Source: Bacillus mojavensis RO-H-1 = KCTC 3706 (GTDB lineage Bacteria > Bacillota > Bacilli > Bacillales > Bacillaceae). From it: a stretch of DNA of 64,000 nucleotides. Below, one piece after another: positions 18,367-27,475 of the stretch (positions within the stretch are counted from its first letter, which is position 1; each line of letters begins with the position of its first letter). The position numbers and the translations under genes are program-made. The notes beneath the pieces were generated by a model. It saw only the letters and a list, made by a program, of their open reading frames with translations, was not told where the DNA came from and did no database searches. The stretch is taken from NCBI RefSeq assembly GCF_000245335.1, contig NZ_JH600286.1, positions 124,001 through 188,000 on the forward strand, written 5' to 3'.

Positions 18367-18723
18367 ATGACACATCTACATATTACGACATGGGTGGTGG
18401 CGCTGATTCTGCTTTTCGTCAGCTACTCGCTCTATTCGTCAGGAAGTGCGAAGGGCGCAAAAATCACTCATATGATTCTGCGGCTATTTTATATCCTTAT
18501 TATTTTGACAGGAGCTGAGCTGTTTGTCCGTTTCGCCAACTGGAACGGAGAATACGCCGGGAAAATGATTCTTGGCATTATCACCATCGGCCTGATGGAA
18601 ATGCTCCTCATCCGCAAGAAAAAAGAAAAATCAACTGGCGGCCTATGGATCGGCTTTATCATTGTCCTTGTGCTGACAGTGCTGCTCGGTCTTCATCTGC
18701 CGATTGGATTCCGATTATTTTAA
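18367..18723 (+). CDS. yisL: YisL, small integral membrane protein (DUF1516-like)
   Basis: The 118-residue product is nearly all hydrophobic and forms four predicted membrane helices (about 5-24, 36-55, 65-82 and 95-116) separated by short Lys/Arg-rich loops (RKKKEKS near residue 85). The ATG at 18367 has GGGGGA six bases upstream; an earlier ATG at 18292 would start inside the yisK terminator region. It has its own terminator. Function is unknown; the fold suggests a small conserved membrane protein of bacilli. Confidence 0.88.
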   Translation: MTHLHITTWVVALILLFVSYSLYSSGSAKGAKITHMILRLFYILIILTGAELFVRFANWNGEYAGKMILGIITIGLMEMLLIRKKKEKSTGGLWIGFIIVLVLTVLLGLHLPIGFRLF

Positions 18724-18736
18724 TAGAAAAAGCTTG

Positions 18737-18767
18737 AACCCGGTTCTAAGAGAGTCGGGTTTTTTTG
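18737..18767 (+). terminator. Terminator after yisL
   Basis: AACCCG (18737-18742) and CGGGTT (18756-18761) form a stem followed by seven T residues. Confidence 0.85.
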
Positions 18768-18889
18768 TATGGTTCCCCCTGATATTCCAAATCATTTAAA
18801 ATAACCTTAAAATTCCCTGTAAGCGGTATCTCGGCCTATGAAATTATGATACATTTCAAAAAGATTCATTATTTTACAGGAGGGATAAC

Positions 18890-21574
18890 ATGAAACGAAG
18901 AAAATTCAGCTCTTTTTTGGCGACAGTGCTTATTTTCGCACTGATCTTCAGCCTTTTTTCTCCGGGAACCAAAGCAGCAGATGCCGGAACCATTGATGTA
19001 GCCGGTGTGCTGGAAAAAGGCAAGGAACAAACAGGAACCATGAAGGAGCCGGAACAGGCGAAATGGTATCAAGTGAATCCGGGAAAGGCAGATATTCAGA
19101 AAGACTCTCATATGGCATTGACTGTTAAGAGTGATGCTGTTCTGAATGTATCTGTCTACCCAAGCAAGGAAAAAGCGCTTAAGGATGAGACGTTTGACAT
19201 GTACCGTTCCTACACAGCTGAGGATGGTAAAAGTGAAATTGTTTTTCCATACGCGTGGAGCGGTCCTTACTATGTGAAAGTTGAATACCTCGGAGAAGAA
19301 GAACCAGAGGACGGCGGAACGGCCGAAGCAGCTGAGGAAGCCAAATATACGATTGGATATACAGGCACCAAAAAACAGCCGTCAGATTTAGAGCAGGAAG
19401 AAGCTTGTCCGGTGGAAATGAGTGTCGATCAGAAAAAATCGGGAAAAAGCATCCTGGACAAGCTGAGAGCGATTCGTGATGAGCAGCTGAGCCAAACAGC
19501 AGAAGGCAAAGAACTGACAAGCCTTTACTACAAAGCGGCGCCGTTTATCGTGGCAAAGCTAGCACTCAATAAAACAGCGAGAAATGAAATCTATCAGGAC
19601 CTTGTGACATTAAAGCCGCTGTTTGAGGATGTGTCAGAAAACGGAGCTTCTTCTTCATATAAGATGACTGAAAAGGATCAAAAAGCGATCAATCGGCTTT
19701 ACGATACAGCTTTACAATCAGTCCCGTCTTTCCTTAAAGAGGAGATAAAGAAACAGGCGGAACGATTAAATATCAAGCAGCTGCAAGGCAAAACAGCAGG
19801 AGCAATTTTAACAGAAAACAAGATTGCGGCAAAAAGCGAAGTTCAGACAACAAAGGTCATTTTCAAGGTGAAGAACAATAAAAGCCTCTCATCCGTACAT
19901 AACGAAATGAAGGGCTTTACTGCCAGCGCGCAATCGAAAAAAGACATTTCTAATGTGAAAAAGGCAAAGAAACTGTTTGACAACCTGTACTCTTTTGAAC
20001 TGCCGAAGGATCAAAAGCAAAGCGGGACATATACGGCAAGCGCAAAACGCGTGAAAAGCGCTGCTGCGACATTATCCAAGATGTCTAACGTAGAGTTTGC
20101 GGAACCGGTTCAGGAATACAAAAGCCTGTCTAACGACGTTCAGTACTCTTACCAGTGGCCGCTTCGAAACAATGGTGAAAACGGCGGCATCAAAAATGCA
20201 GATGTCAAATACGAGCCTGCCAGCACATTGTTGTCCAAGCGCAAGCTGAACGATACATTGATTGCGGTTGTGGACACAGGTGTGGACAGTACGCTTGCTG
20301 ATTTAAAAGGGAAAGTAAGAACCGATCTCGGACACAATTTTGTCGGACGGAATAACAATGCAATGGATGATCAGGGACATGGAACACATGTCGCCGGCAT
20401 TATTGCCGCCCAAAGCGATAACGGCTATTCCATGACTGGCCTGAACGCCAAAGCGAAAATTATACCGGTTAAGGTGCTTGATTCAACAGGCTCCGGAGAT
20501 ACTGAACAAATTGCACTCGGCATCAAATACGCAGCTGACAAAGGAGCAAAGGTCATTAACTTAAGCTTAGGCGGGGGCTACAGCCGCGTGCTTGAATTTG
20601 CTTTGAAATACGCGGCTGACAAAAACGTCCTGATTGCGGCAGCCAGCGGAAACGACGGAGCCAATTCCTTATCTTACCCAGCTTCCTCTAAATATGTCAT
20701 GTCAGTCGGAGCGACGAACCGTATGGATATGACAGCAGACTTCTCTAACTACGGGAAAGGTCTCGACATCAGTGCGCCGGGTTCTGATATCCCGAGCTTG
20801 GTGCCGAACGGAAATGTGACGTACATGAGCGGAACGTCCATGGCGACACCTTATGCAGCGGCTGCGGCAGGACTGCTGTTTGCACAAAATCCGAAGCTTA
20901 AAAGAACAGAAGTGGAGGATATTCTGAAAAAGACAGCGGATGATATTTCCTTTGAAAGCGCCGACGGCGGAGAAGAGGAAATGTATGACGATAATGGTGA
21001 TCCAATTGAAATTCCCCGCATCCCAGGAGTTGACTGGCATTCCGGATACGGCCGGCTGAATGTGATGCAGGCTGTCAGTGCTGTTGATTTACAAGTAAAG
21101 GTCAATAAGCTGGAAAGCACGCAAACAGCCGTCAGAGGAAAAGCGAAGGAAGGCACGCTGATCGAGGTGATGAGCGGCAAGAAAAAACTCGGGAGTGCCA
21201 AAGCGGGAAAAGACGGTGCATTCAAAGTCAGCATCCCGACTCAGAAACAAGATAAAGTCCTGCATGTGAAAGCCTCTAAAGGCGATGCAAAAACATCCTT
21301 ACAAGTGGTTGTCGTGAAAGGAAAACCATCCGGCACACCAAAAGTAAAGGCTGTCAAAACGAAAGACACAGCAGTAAAAGGCACGGCGAACAGCAAAGCG
21401 GTGATCAAAGTGAAAGACAAATCGAAAAAAGTGATCGCTTCTGGTAAAGCTGACGCCAAAGGGGCCTTTACGGTAAAAATCAAAAAACAAAAAGCCGGGA
21501 CGGTGCTGTACGTCACGGCAGCTGATACGGATAAAAAAGAAAGCAAGGCTGTAAAGGTTGTTGTAGAAAAATAA
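18890..21574 (+). CDS. wprA: WprA cell-wall-bound subtilisin-type protease precursor
   Basis: The 894-residue precursor starts with a signal peptide (MKRRKFSSFLATVLIFALIF, cleavage near TKAADA). The first part up to about residue 410 is the region released as wall-bound CWBP23. The serine protease has AVVDTGVD (Asp462), GHGTHVAG (His497) and GTSMATP (Ser650). The C-terminus has two tandem Ig-like repeats (about 735-815 and 820-894) sharing AVRGKA/AVKGTA and KDGAFKV/AKGAFTV, both very lysine-rich, which suits binding to anionic wall polymers. CWBP52 is the protease part. ATG is preceded by AGGAGGGATAAC. Confidence 0.97.
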   Translation: MKRRKFSSFLATVLIFALIFSLFSPGTKAADAGTIDVAGVLEKGKEQTGTMKEPEQAKWYQVNPGKADIQKDSHMALTVKSDAVLNVSVYPSKEKALKDETFDMYRSYTAEDGKSEIVFPYAWSGPYYVKVEYLGEEEPEDGGTAEAAEEAKYTIGYTGTKKQPSDLEQEEACPVEMSVDQKKSGKSILDKLRAIRDEQLSQTAEGKELTSLYYKAAPFIVAKLALNKTARNEIYQDLVTLKPLFEDVSENGASSSYKMTEKDQKAINRLYDTALQSVPSFLKEEIKKQAERLNIKQLQGKTAGAILTENKIAAKSEVQTTKVIFKVKNNKSLSSVHNEMKGFTASAQSKKDISNVKKAKKLFDNLYSFELPKDQKQSGTYTASAKRVKSAAATLSKMSNVEFAEPVQEYKSLSNDVQYSYQWPLRNNGENGGIKNADVKYEPASTLLSKRKLNDTLIAVVDTGVDSTLADLKGKVRTDLGHNFVGRNNNAMDDQGHGTHVAGIIAAQSDNGYSMTGLNAKAKIIPVKVLDSTGSGDTEQIALGIKYAADKGAKVINLSLGGGYSRVLEFALKYAADKNVLIAAASGNDGANSLSYPASSKYVMSVGATNRMDMTADFSNYGKGLDISAPGSDIPSLVPNGNVTYMSGTSMATPYAAAAAGLLFAQNPKLKRTEVEDILKKTADDISFESADGGEEEMYDDNGDPIEIPRIPGVDWHSGYGRLNVMQAVSAVDLQVKVNKLESTQTAVRGKAKEGTLIEVMSGKKKLGSAKAGKDGAFKVSIPTQKQDKVLHVKASKGDAKTSLQVVVVKGKPSGTPKVKAVKTKDTAVKGTANSKAVIKVKDKSKKVIASGKADAKGAFTVKIKKQKAGTVLYVTAADTDKKESKAVKVVVEK

Positions 21575-21577
21575 AGA

Positions 21578-21607
21578 AAAAGCGGTGCCAAAGCACCGCT
21601 TTTTTAT
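21578..21607. terminator. Terminator between wprA and yisN
   Basis: AGCGGTGC (21581-21588) pairs with GCACCGCT (21593-21600) over a four-base loop with an A run before and T run after, so it can act for both convergent genes. Confidence 0.88.
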
Positions 21608-22161
21608 TTGCGTCCCCGCTGGACCGCTGAATACATAATGGAGCGCTTTCCATCGGAAGCTGTCCATTCGAACCGGTCGCCAGCCGCTCCTTTGCTGTAA
21701 TGGTGCTGCAGCGCGCATTGGGCCGTGTCGTTTGAGAAGTGATAAAAGGAAACACCCTGCTCCTCTAAGATATCTGAAAAGACCTCTTTATTATAAGAAA
21801 ACACGCAATCGAATACCGATAAACCAAAGCTGTGCAAATGCTGCAAAAAAGCGAGAAAGGTTTCATCATCCAGCGAATCCAGAAGCGCCATGAGCGGACG
21901 TTTTACCGATTTTTCATAGCGTATGCATTCTCCGCCGGAAAGGGAGATGTCCTCTCCGCAGCATGTCAGAACCAATTTGTTCTGGAAGCCGGCCTGCGCC
22001 CACTTCCCTTCACGCTGAATCCAGATCGGTCTGTTTTGAAGACTTTCCGCCAGCAGCACATCACCTTCCTCGTTTTCAATTAAACATATGTCGTCTTCGA
22101 TCAGTATGGTGCCGTATTCCCATTTCTGTTCATCTTTATATAGAAATTGTTTTCGTTTCAT
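21604..22161 (-). CDS. yisN: YisN, DUF2777-type protein of unknown function
   Basis: The 185-residue product (from MKRKQFLYKDEQKWEYGTIL) has no membrane segment. It contains a beta-rich N-terminal half (LIEDDICLIENEEGDVLLAE) and a helical C-terminal half with HLHSFGLSVFDCVFSYNKE. I recognise it by position next to asnO and by family resemblance only. The ATG at 22161 has GGAGAG about ten bases upstream; an in-frame start at 22248 would add 29 residues rich in Lys, Arg and Cys and cannot be excluded. It lies divergently from asnO. Confidence 0.75.
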   Translation of the reverse strand: MKRKQFLYKDEQKWEYGTILIEDDICLIENEEGDVLLAESLQNRPIWIQREGKWAQAGFQNKLVLTCCGEDISLSGGECIRYEKSVKRPLMALLDSLDDETFLAFLQHLHSFGLSVFDCVFSYNKEVFSDILEEQGVSFYHFSNDTAQCALQHHYSKGAAGDRFEWTASDGKRSIMYSAVQRGRK

Positions 22162-22335
22162 AAATGAAGTGCTCTCCTTTTTTCTTCGTTCCTCTCTTTT
22201 CTTTCCAATACAAGCCTGTCCCATACAACTCTTTTGTGGACAAATCAACTATCTGTCTATAGATGCATAAACTTACTAAGGTGCTGAAAGAAACGAATTT
22301 GATACCGATAGAAACGGGATTGGAGCTGATATCAC

Positions 22336-24180
22336 ATGTGTGGAATTACGGGTTGGGTCGACTTTAAAAAGCAGCTCGTCCAAGAAAAACAAACGATGAA
22401 CAGAATGACAGACACTCTTTCCAAACGGGGGCCTGATGATTCTAACGTTTGGGGAGAGCACCATGTTTTATTCGGACATAAAAGGCTTGCGGTTGTCGAT
22501 ATTGAAGGCGGACGCCAGCCGATGGCATGCACCTATAAAGGGGATACGTACACAATTATTTACAATGGTGAGCTGTATAACACGGAAGATCTGCGCAAAG
22601 AGCTGCGGGCGCGGGGTCATCAGTTCGAGCGGACGTCTGATACCGAGGTATTACTGCACAGCTACATTGAATGGCAGGAGGATTGTGTAGATCGCTTGAA
22701 CGGCATTTTCGCCTTCGCCGTGTGGGATGAAAAGCGTGATTTGCTGTTTGCGGCGAGGGACCGTCTTGGCGTGAAGCCGTTTTTTTATACGGAGCAAGGC
22801 TCTTCTTTTCTCTTCGGATCGGAACTCAAAGCCATCCTCGCACACCCCGAGGTGAAAGCGCGGGTGGACAGAACGGGTCTCTCGGAAATTTTCGGGCTTG
22901 GACCGTCCAGAACTCCGGGTACAGGTGTGTTTAAAGGCATAAAAGAAGTCCGGCCGGCCCACGCGCTGACGTTTTCTAAAGACGGTCTGAACATATGGCG
23001 TTATTGGAATGTCAAAAGCGAGAAACATACGGACAGCTTTGAAGACAGTGTGGCCAATGTGAGATCATTGTTTCAGGATGCGGTGACGCGGCAGCTTGTG
23101 TCGGATGTTCCGGTTTGTACGTTCTTATCCGGAGGACTTGATTCGAGTGCCATTACCGCCATTGCCGCAGGTCATTTTGAAAAGGAAGGAAAAGCCCCTC
23201 TTCATACTTATTCGATTGATTACGAAGAAAACGATAAATTTTTTCAGGCGAGCGCCTTTCAGCCGAATGACGACGGGCCGTGGATTGAAAAAATGACAGA
23301 GGCCTTCGGCACGACGCACCATAAATGTGTCATCAGCCAAAAAGATCTCGTCGATCATTTGGAGGAAGCCGTTCTGGTCAAAGACCTGCCGGGAATGGCT
23401 GATGTCGACTCGTCTCTATTGTGGTTTTGCCGTGAAATCAAAAAGGATTTTGTCGTCAGCCTGTCAGGAGAATGCGCGGATGAGATTTTCGGCGGTTACC
23501 CCTGGTTCCATACAGCAGACGTTGAGTCCGGTTTTCCGTGGATGAGATCGACAGAAGAGCGGATGAAGCTGCTCTCCGATTCGTGGCAGAAAAAATTGAA
23601 TTTGAAAGAATACGTATATGCAAAATACGAAGAAACCTTGGCCGAAACACCGTTATTAGACGGTGAAACAGGTGAGGATAAAGCGAGAAGGCAGCTGTTC
23701 TATTTGAATATGCTGTGGTTTATGACCAATCTTTTGGATCGTAAGGATCGCATGAGCATGGGGGCGAGCCTTGAGGTGCGGGTGCCGTTTGCTGATCATC
23801 GGCTCGTTGAATACGTCTGGAATATCCCATGGGAAATGAAAATGCATGACAACCGGGAAAAAGGCATTTTGCGAAAAGCACTTGAAGGCATTTTGCCTGA
23901 TGACATCTTATATCGTAAAAAAAGCCCGTATCCGAAAACCCACCATCCTGATTATACAAAAGGAGTCAGCGAGTGGCTGAAAGCGATCAGGAGCCAAAAG
24001 GACTCCGTGCTCCATACCCTGCTGGACAGAAAACAATTGGATCAGCTTTTAGAGACGGAAGGCTCCTCCTTTCAGGTCCCATGGTACGGACAGCTGATGA
24101 AAGGACCGCAGCTGATCGCCCATCTTGCCCAAATTCATACATGGTTTGAGGCGTATCGAATTGATATTGAAGAAGCATAA
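22336..24180 (+). CDS. asnO: AsnO glutamine-dependent asparagine synthetase
   Basis: The enzyme converts aspartate to asparagine with glutamine nitrogen and ATP. The 614-residue protein keeps the nucleophile Cys2 (MCGITGWVDF), the glutaminase loop LAVVDIEGGRQPM and YNGELYN, and the synthetase PPi loop SGGLDSSAITA near residue 260. SGECADEIFGGYPW and DRMSMGASLEVRVPF are further active-site segments. AsnO is the sporulation-linked one of three B. subtilis asparagine synthetases. The start ATG lies seven bases after GGAGCTG. It is monocistronic with a terminator behind. Confidence 0.96.
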   Translation: MCGITGWVDFKKQLVQEKQTMNRMTDTLSKRGPDDSNVWGEHHVLFGHKRLAVVDIEGGRQPMACTYKGDTYTIIYNGELYNTEDLRKELRARGHQFERTSDTEVLLHSYIEWQEDCVDRLNGIFAFAVWDEKRDLLFAARDRLGVKPFFYTEQGSSFLFGSELKAILAHPEVKARVDRTGLSEIFGLGPSRTPGTGVFKGIKEVRPAHALTFSKDGLNIWRYWNVKSEKHTDSFEDSVANVRSLFQDAVTRQLVSDVPVCTFLSGGLDSSAITAIAAGHFEKEGKAPLHTYSIDYEENDKFFQASAFQPNDDGPWIEKMTEAFGTTHHKCVISQKDLVDHLEEAVLVKDLPGMADVDSSLLWFCREIKKDFVVSLSGECADEIFGGYPWFHTADVESGFPWMRSTEERMKLLSDSWQKKLNLKEYVYAKYEETLAETPLLDGETGEDKARRQLFYLNMLWFMTNLLDRKDRMSMGASLEVRVPFADHRLVEYVWNIPWEMKMHDNREKGILRKALEGILPDDILYRKKSPYPKTHHPDYTKGVSEWLKAIRSQKDSVLHTLLDRKQLDQLLETEGSSFQVPWYGQLMKGPQLIAHLAQIHTWFEAYRIDIEEA

Positions 24181-24186
24181 AAGAGA

Positions 24187-24218
24187 GGCCGATTCTGCAA
24201 AAAGGAATCGGCCTTTCT
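24187..24218 (+). terminator. Terminator after asnO
   Basis: GGCCGATTC (24187-24195) and GAATCGGCC (24205-24213) form a perfect nine-base stem followed by TTTCTTC. Confidence 0.88.
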
Positions 24219-24267
24219 TCATATACATTTGCGAAAAAACATAATAGACTTGAAGAAGTGAATAGGA

Positions 24268-25074
24268 ATGAAAGAAATAAAAGAAGCTTATCAGCAATGC
24301 GGACAGATTGTCAGCGAATACGCGCCAGCCTGTTTTAAGGCATTCTCATTTCTCCCGCTGAAGCAAAGACAAGCTGTTTGGGCAGTGTTGGCGTTTTGTC
24401 ATACGACAGCCAGTGCGGACGAGGAGGCGTTACCTGTATTCGAAGCTGAGGCTGAACATGTTTTTCAAAGAACAAGTAACGGGAAACACGATTTGTGGAA
24501 GGCGTTTGATCATGCGTATCAGACATTTAGATTAGACAGCGAGCCTTTTCGGGAATTCCTTGCCGCAAAGAAAGAAGAACCGAAGACGCATGAAACCCTT
24601 GATGAACTGCTCATGGGCGCATATCAGACGGGCGGAAACGCGGGGTTAATGCTGCTGCCGATGCTGACGCGCCGAAATCAAGATCAGCTCAAACAAGCAG
24701 TCGTCTCTCTCGGCTTGGCCATACAGCTGATTCAAATTTTAAACGATCTTGGCACGGATCAGCACCAAAAAAACTGCATTCCCCGCCAGGTGATGCAGCA
24801 ATTCGGCTATACAGAGGCCGATCTTCAAAAAGGCACCGTCAATAAAGCGTTCACGATGACGTGGGAGTACATCGCTTTTGAAGCGGAGGCTTACCTTGAA
24901 GAGTGCCTGGATGCCCTGCCGCTTTTCCCTCAGTATTCTCAAAAAGCGGTAAGAGCTGCAGCCCAGCTGTACCGAGCCATTCTGGAAAAAGTCCGAGCGG
25001 AGCAGTACCACGTTTTTGAACAAAAGCACGCCTTAACAGACAGCGAAGTAAAACTGATTCTGTCCAAACTGTAA
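24268..25074 (+). CDS. yisP: YisP, farnesyl diphosphate phosphatase of squalene synthase fold
   Basis: The 268-residue protein is an all-helical isoprenoid synthase. YisP of B. subtilis was first thought to make squalene but acts as a phosphatase that yields farnesol, linked to biofilm formation. The first Asp-rich motif region reads AFCHTTASADEEA and lacks the full DxxED of condensing enzymes; the second reads ILNDLGTDQHQKNCIP, only partly conserved. A degenerate pair of Asp motifs fits phosphatase rather than condensing activity. The ribosome site is weak (AATAGGA). It runs convergently into yisQ. Confidence 0.9.
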   Translation: MKEIKEAYQQCGQIVSEYAPACFKAFSFLPLKQRQAVWAVLAFCHTTASADEEALPVFEAEAEHVFQRTSNGKHDLWKAFDHAYQTFRLDSEPFREFLAAKKEEPKTHETLDELLMGAYQTGGNAGLMLLPMLTRRNQDQLKQAVVSLGLAIQLIQILNDLGTDQHQKNCIPRQVMQQFGYTEADLQKGTVNKAFTMTWEYIAFEAEAYLEECLDALPLFPQYSQKAVRAAAQLYRAILEKVRAEQYHVFEQKHALTDSEVKLILSKL

Positions 25075-25105
25075 AAAAACACCCGGCTTGTTCTGCCCGG
25101 GTGTT
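25072..25105. terminator. Terminator between yisP and yisQ
   Basis: ACACCCGG (25079-25086) pairs with CCGGGTGT (25097-25104). Read on the minus strand it is followed by seven T residues, so it best serves yisQ, with weaker action for yisP. Confidence 0.82.
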
Positions 25106-26471
25106 ACGCCATACCTTTTTGAATCCAGATCCGTGAGCGCCATCTTCTGTACATGAGGATTCCCCGGACCCATTCATCCGCGATAAAAGAAATCCATACA
25201 CCGGCAAGCCCGAAGCCGAGATGAATGCCGAATAGATAAGCAAGCGGAAGGCCGATGCCCCACATGGAAATCATGGCCATGTAGACTGGGAATTTCGCAT
25301 CCCCCGCGGCGCGCAGGGAGTTAATGATAATTACATTAAACGAGCGGCCCGGTTCAAGGATGATGGTCATCGCAATCAAAAGGCTTGCAGTGGCAATAAT
25401 ATCAGGGCTTTGCGTAAAGATGCCGATAAGGTCTTTTGAAAAGATGGTCATCAAAACAGATGTGGCCGCAGCGATTCCAAGCGCCCAATACAAGCTTTTC
25501 ATGCAGCGCTCATATGCGGCGTCAAACTGTTTGCCGCCGATATAGCGGCCGATTAAAATTTGTGTGCCTTGGCTGATCGCAGTCCCGAAGAGCAGAATAA
25601 ACATCGTAATATTTTGCGTATACACCTTGGTTGTTAAAGCCTGCGCACCCATGATGGCAATAAAATAAGTGACAATCATTTGCGAAAGGTTATAAGAAAG
25701 CTGTTCGCCTGCTGAAGGAATGCCGATTTTCAGCAGCTTGCGCAAATGGTCTTTATGCATATGAAATACTTTTTTCAACGACATCTTCAGCTGAATGCGT
25801 TTGTTTACAATGACAATCATCGCGATTAATCCGATGACACGTGCGATAGATGTGGACATGGCAACACCGGCAACGCCGAGAACAGGGAAGCCGAACAGAC
25901 CGAAAATGACAACAAAGTTTCCGGCAATGTTTAAAATGTTCATGCCGATTGTGACAAACATTGTATCCTTTGTGTGGCCGTAGCTTTTTAAGATCGCGCT
26001 GAATGTCATGATTAAAGCCTGAATAAAGGACAGACCTCCGACAACTTGTAAAAAGACTTTAGCGTCAGGCATCAGCTCATTTGATAATCCCATCATATGA
26101 AGCAGAGGAACTGCCGCAAAAAAGATGAGAGCGCTGATGGCAAGGCTGATGAAGAAGTTGGCTCCGATTGACACATAAGCGACTTCCATTGCCGCTTTCT
26201 TTTGCCGGGATCCTAAAAATTGTGAGATGACAACAGTTGTACCTGTTGCGATAAAGCTGAACATCACGATAATTAAATTCAAAATCTGGTTGCTGACGCC
26301 GACTGCCGCCACACTGTTATCTGAGTATTGGCTGAGCATCAGTGTATCAGCATTACCCATAAACATATATAATGAGACCTCAATAAAGATCGGCCAAGTA
26401 AGCGAAAATAATGAGAACGATTTGTCAGCGGGTTTTTTCAAAGCAGTTGATTTGAAGACAGCTTGTTTCAT
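25104..26471 (-). CDS. yisQ: YisQ, MATE-family multidrug efflux protein
   Basis: The 455-residue membrane protein has twelve predicted helices arranged in two similar halves, typical of MATE/NorM exporters that use sodium or proton gradients. Characteristic text includes SLTWPIFIEVSLYMFMGNAD, SQFLGSRQKKAA in the first half and its counterpart LIGRYIGGKQFDAAYE in the second. The ATG at 26471 follows AAGGGG by about nine bases. Substrates cannot be predicted. It is divergent from the AraC-type gene yisR, which might regulate it; that is only a neighbourhood argument. Confidence 0.93.
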   Translation of the reverse strand: MKQAVFKSTALKKPADKSFSLFSLTWPIFIEVSLYMFMGNADTLMLSQYSDNSVAAVGVSNQILNLIIVMFSFIATGTTVVISQFLGSRQKKAAMEVAYVSIGANFFISLAISALIFFAAVPLLHMMGLSNELMPDAKVFLQVVGGLSFIQALIMTFSAILKSYGHTKDTMFVTIGMNILNIAGNFVVIFGLFGFPVLGVAGVAMSTSIARVIGLIAMIVIVNKRIQLKMSLKKVFHMHKDHLRKLLKIGIPSAGEQLSYNLSQMIVTYFIAIMGAQALTTKVYTQNITMFILLFGTAISQGTQILIGRYIGGKQFDAAYERCMKSLYWALGIAAATSVLMTIFSKDLIGIFTQSPDIIATASLLIAMTIILEPGRSFNVIIINSLRAAGDAKFPVYMAMISMWGIGLPLAYLFGIHLGFGLAGVWISFIADEWVRGILMYRRWRSRIWIQKGMA

Positions 26472-26594
26472 AGTGTCTAACCCCTTTCGTAAATAAAATC
26501 AACGTTTTAAAGTGTACCTCCATTTCCTTATAATAAAAAGGGAGAGAAACGATACTTTTTGCAAAAATCCGACTTAAAAAGGAGGATGATCAAA

Positions 26595-27458
26595 TTGCCT
26601 CGCATCCTGTTTACAGTCCCGCCTTTTCCGGTGTTTATTGCAGCCGGAGAAGGTGTTTTTAAAAAAGGAGAAACCCATGTCAAACGTGTTTTCTCTGTAT
26701 TTGATTTGATATACGTCAAGCAGGGGACGTTATATATCACTGAAAATGAAAAATCGTTCTCCGTTGAAGGGGGCGAATATATCTTGCTTTCTCCCGGTCT
26801 TGAACACTATGGGACAAAGGGCAGTGATGAAGCGACCTCCTATTATTGGCTTCACTTTGATGAACATAGATACGAATTTACCGCAAAAGGGGGCAGCAAT
26901 TGGGCAGAGCTTCAGCAGGAAAAGGGGAGCTTTGAGGAACCGGCCCGCTACGGACTTGCATTGCCGAGAAAAGGCAAGGTGCAGCGCCCGCAATTTATGG
27001 CGCAGCAATTTGAAAGACTTATTGATTATTCTGCAGAAAACTCCGATTTGCCGCTCAGAAAACAAATTTTGTTTGAGGAGCTGATGCTGCACCTGCAAAA
27101 AGAGGCGTTCCAAATTCCATCTGCAAAAGAGAGGGTGGCATGGGAGGCGGCCCGATACTTACAGGAGCATTATAAGGAGAAAACGACAATTAAGGATCTG
27201 TCACTCGCCCTGCACTATAATCAGGATTATGTGACCCGCTGCATGCAGCAAGTGCTTGGTGTCACGCCGGGCCAATACACAAATCGGGTGAGAATGACCG
27301 AGGCCAAGCGCCTTTTATCCTCGACAAATGATAAAATGGGCGTCATCGCGGAAACGATTGGAATGGAGGACCCGACATACTTTTCAAAGCTCTTTAAGCA
27401 AATTGAAGGCATTTCACCAATTGAATACCGGAAGATTGTCAGCCGGAAAGTCCAATAA
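26595..27458 (+). CDS. yisR: YisR, AraC-family transcriptional regulator
   Basis: The 287-residue protein has an N-terminal cupin-like sensor (VKQGTLYITENEKSFSVEGG, then HYGTKGSDEATSYYWLHF) and a C-terminal pair of helix-turn-helix units (about 190-285) with TTIKDLSLALHYNQDYVTRC and the AraC signature MGVIAETIGMEDPTYFSKLF. The start is TTG at 26595 with AAGGAGG upstream; an ATG at 26559 precedes the ribosome site and would add 12 residues. It lies 17 bases before degA and may be cotranscribed. The effector is unknown; such cupin types often sense sugars. Confidence 0.92.
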   Translation: MPRILFTVPPFPVFIAAGEGVFKKGETHVKRVFSVFDLIYVKQGTLYITENEKSFSVEGGEYILLSPGLEHYGTKGSDEATSYYWLHFDEHRYEFTAKGGSNWAELQQEKGSFEEPARYGLALPRKGKVQRPQFMAQQFERLIDYSAENSDLPLRKQILFEELMLHLQKEAFQIPSAKERVAWEAARYLQEHYKEKTTIKDLSLALHYNQDYVTRCMQQVLGVTPGQYTNRVRMTEAKRLLSSTNDKMGVIAETIGMEDPTYFSKLFKQIEGISPIEYRKIVSRKVQ

Positions 27459-27475
27459 GCAGACGAGGGATGAAG

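Noticed and set aside
22651-23028. Minus-strand open frame inside asnO
   Set aside because: It overlaps an intact essential-type enzyme gene and has no family features.
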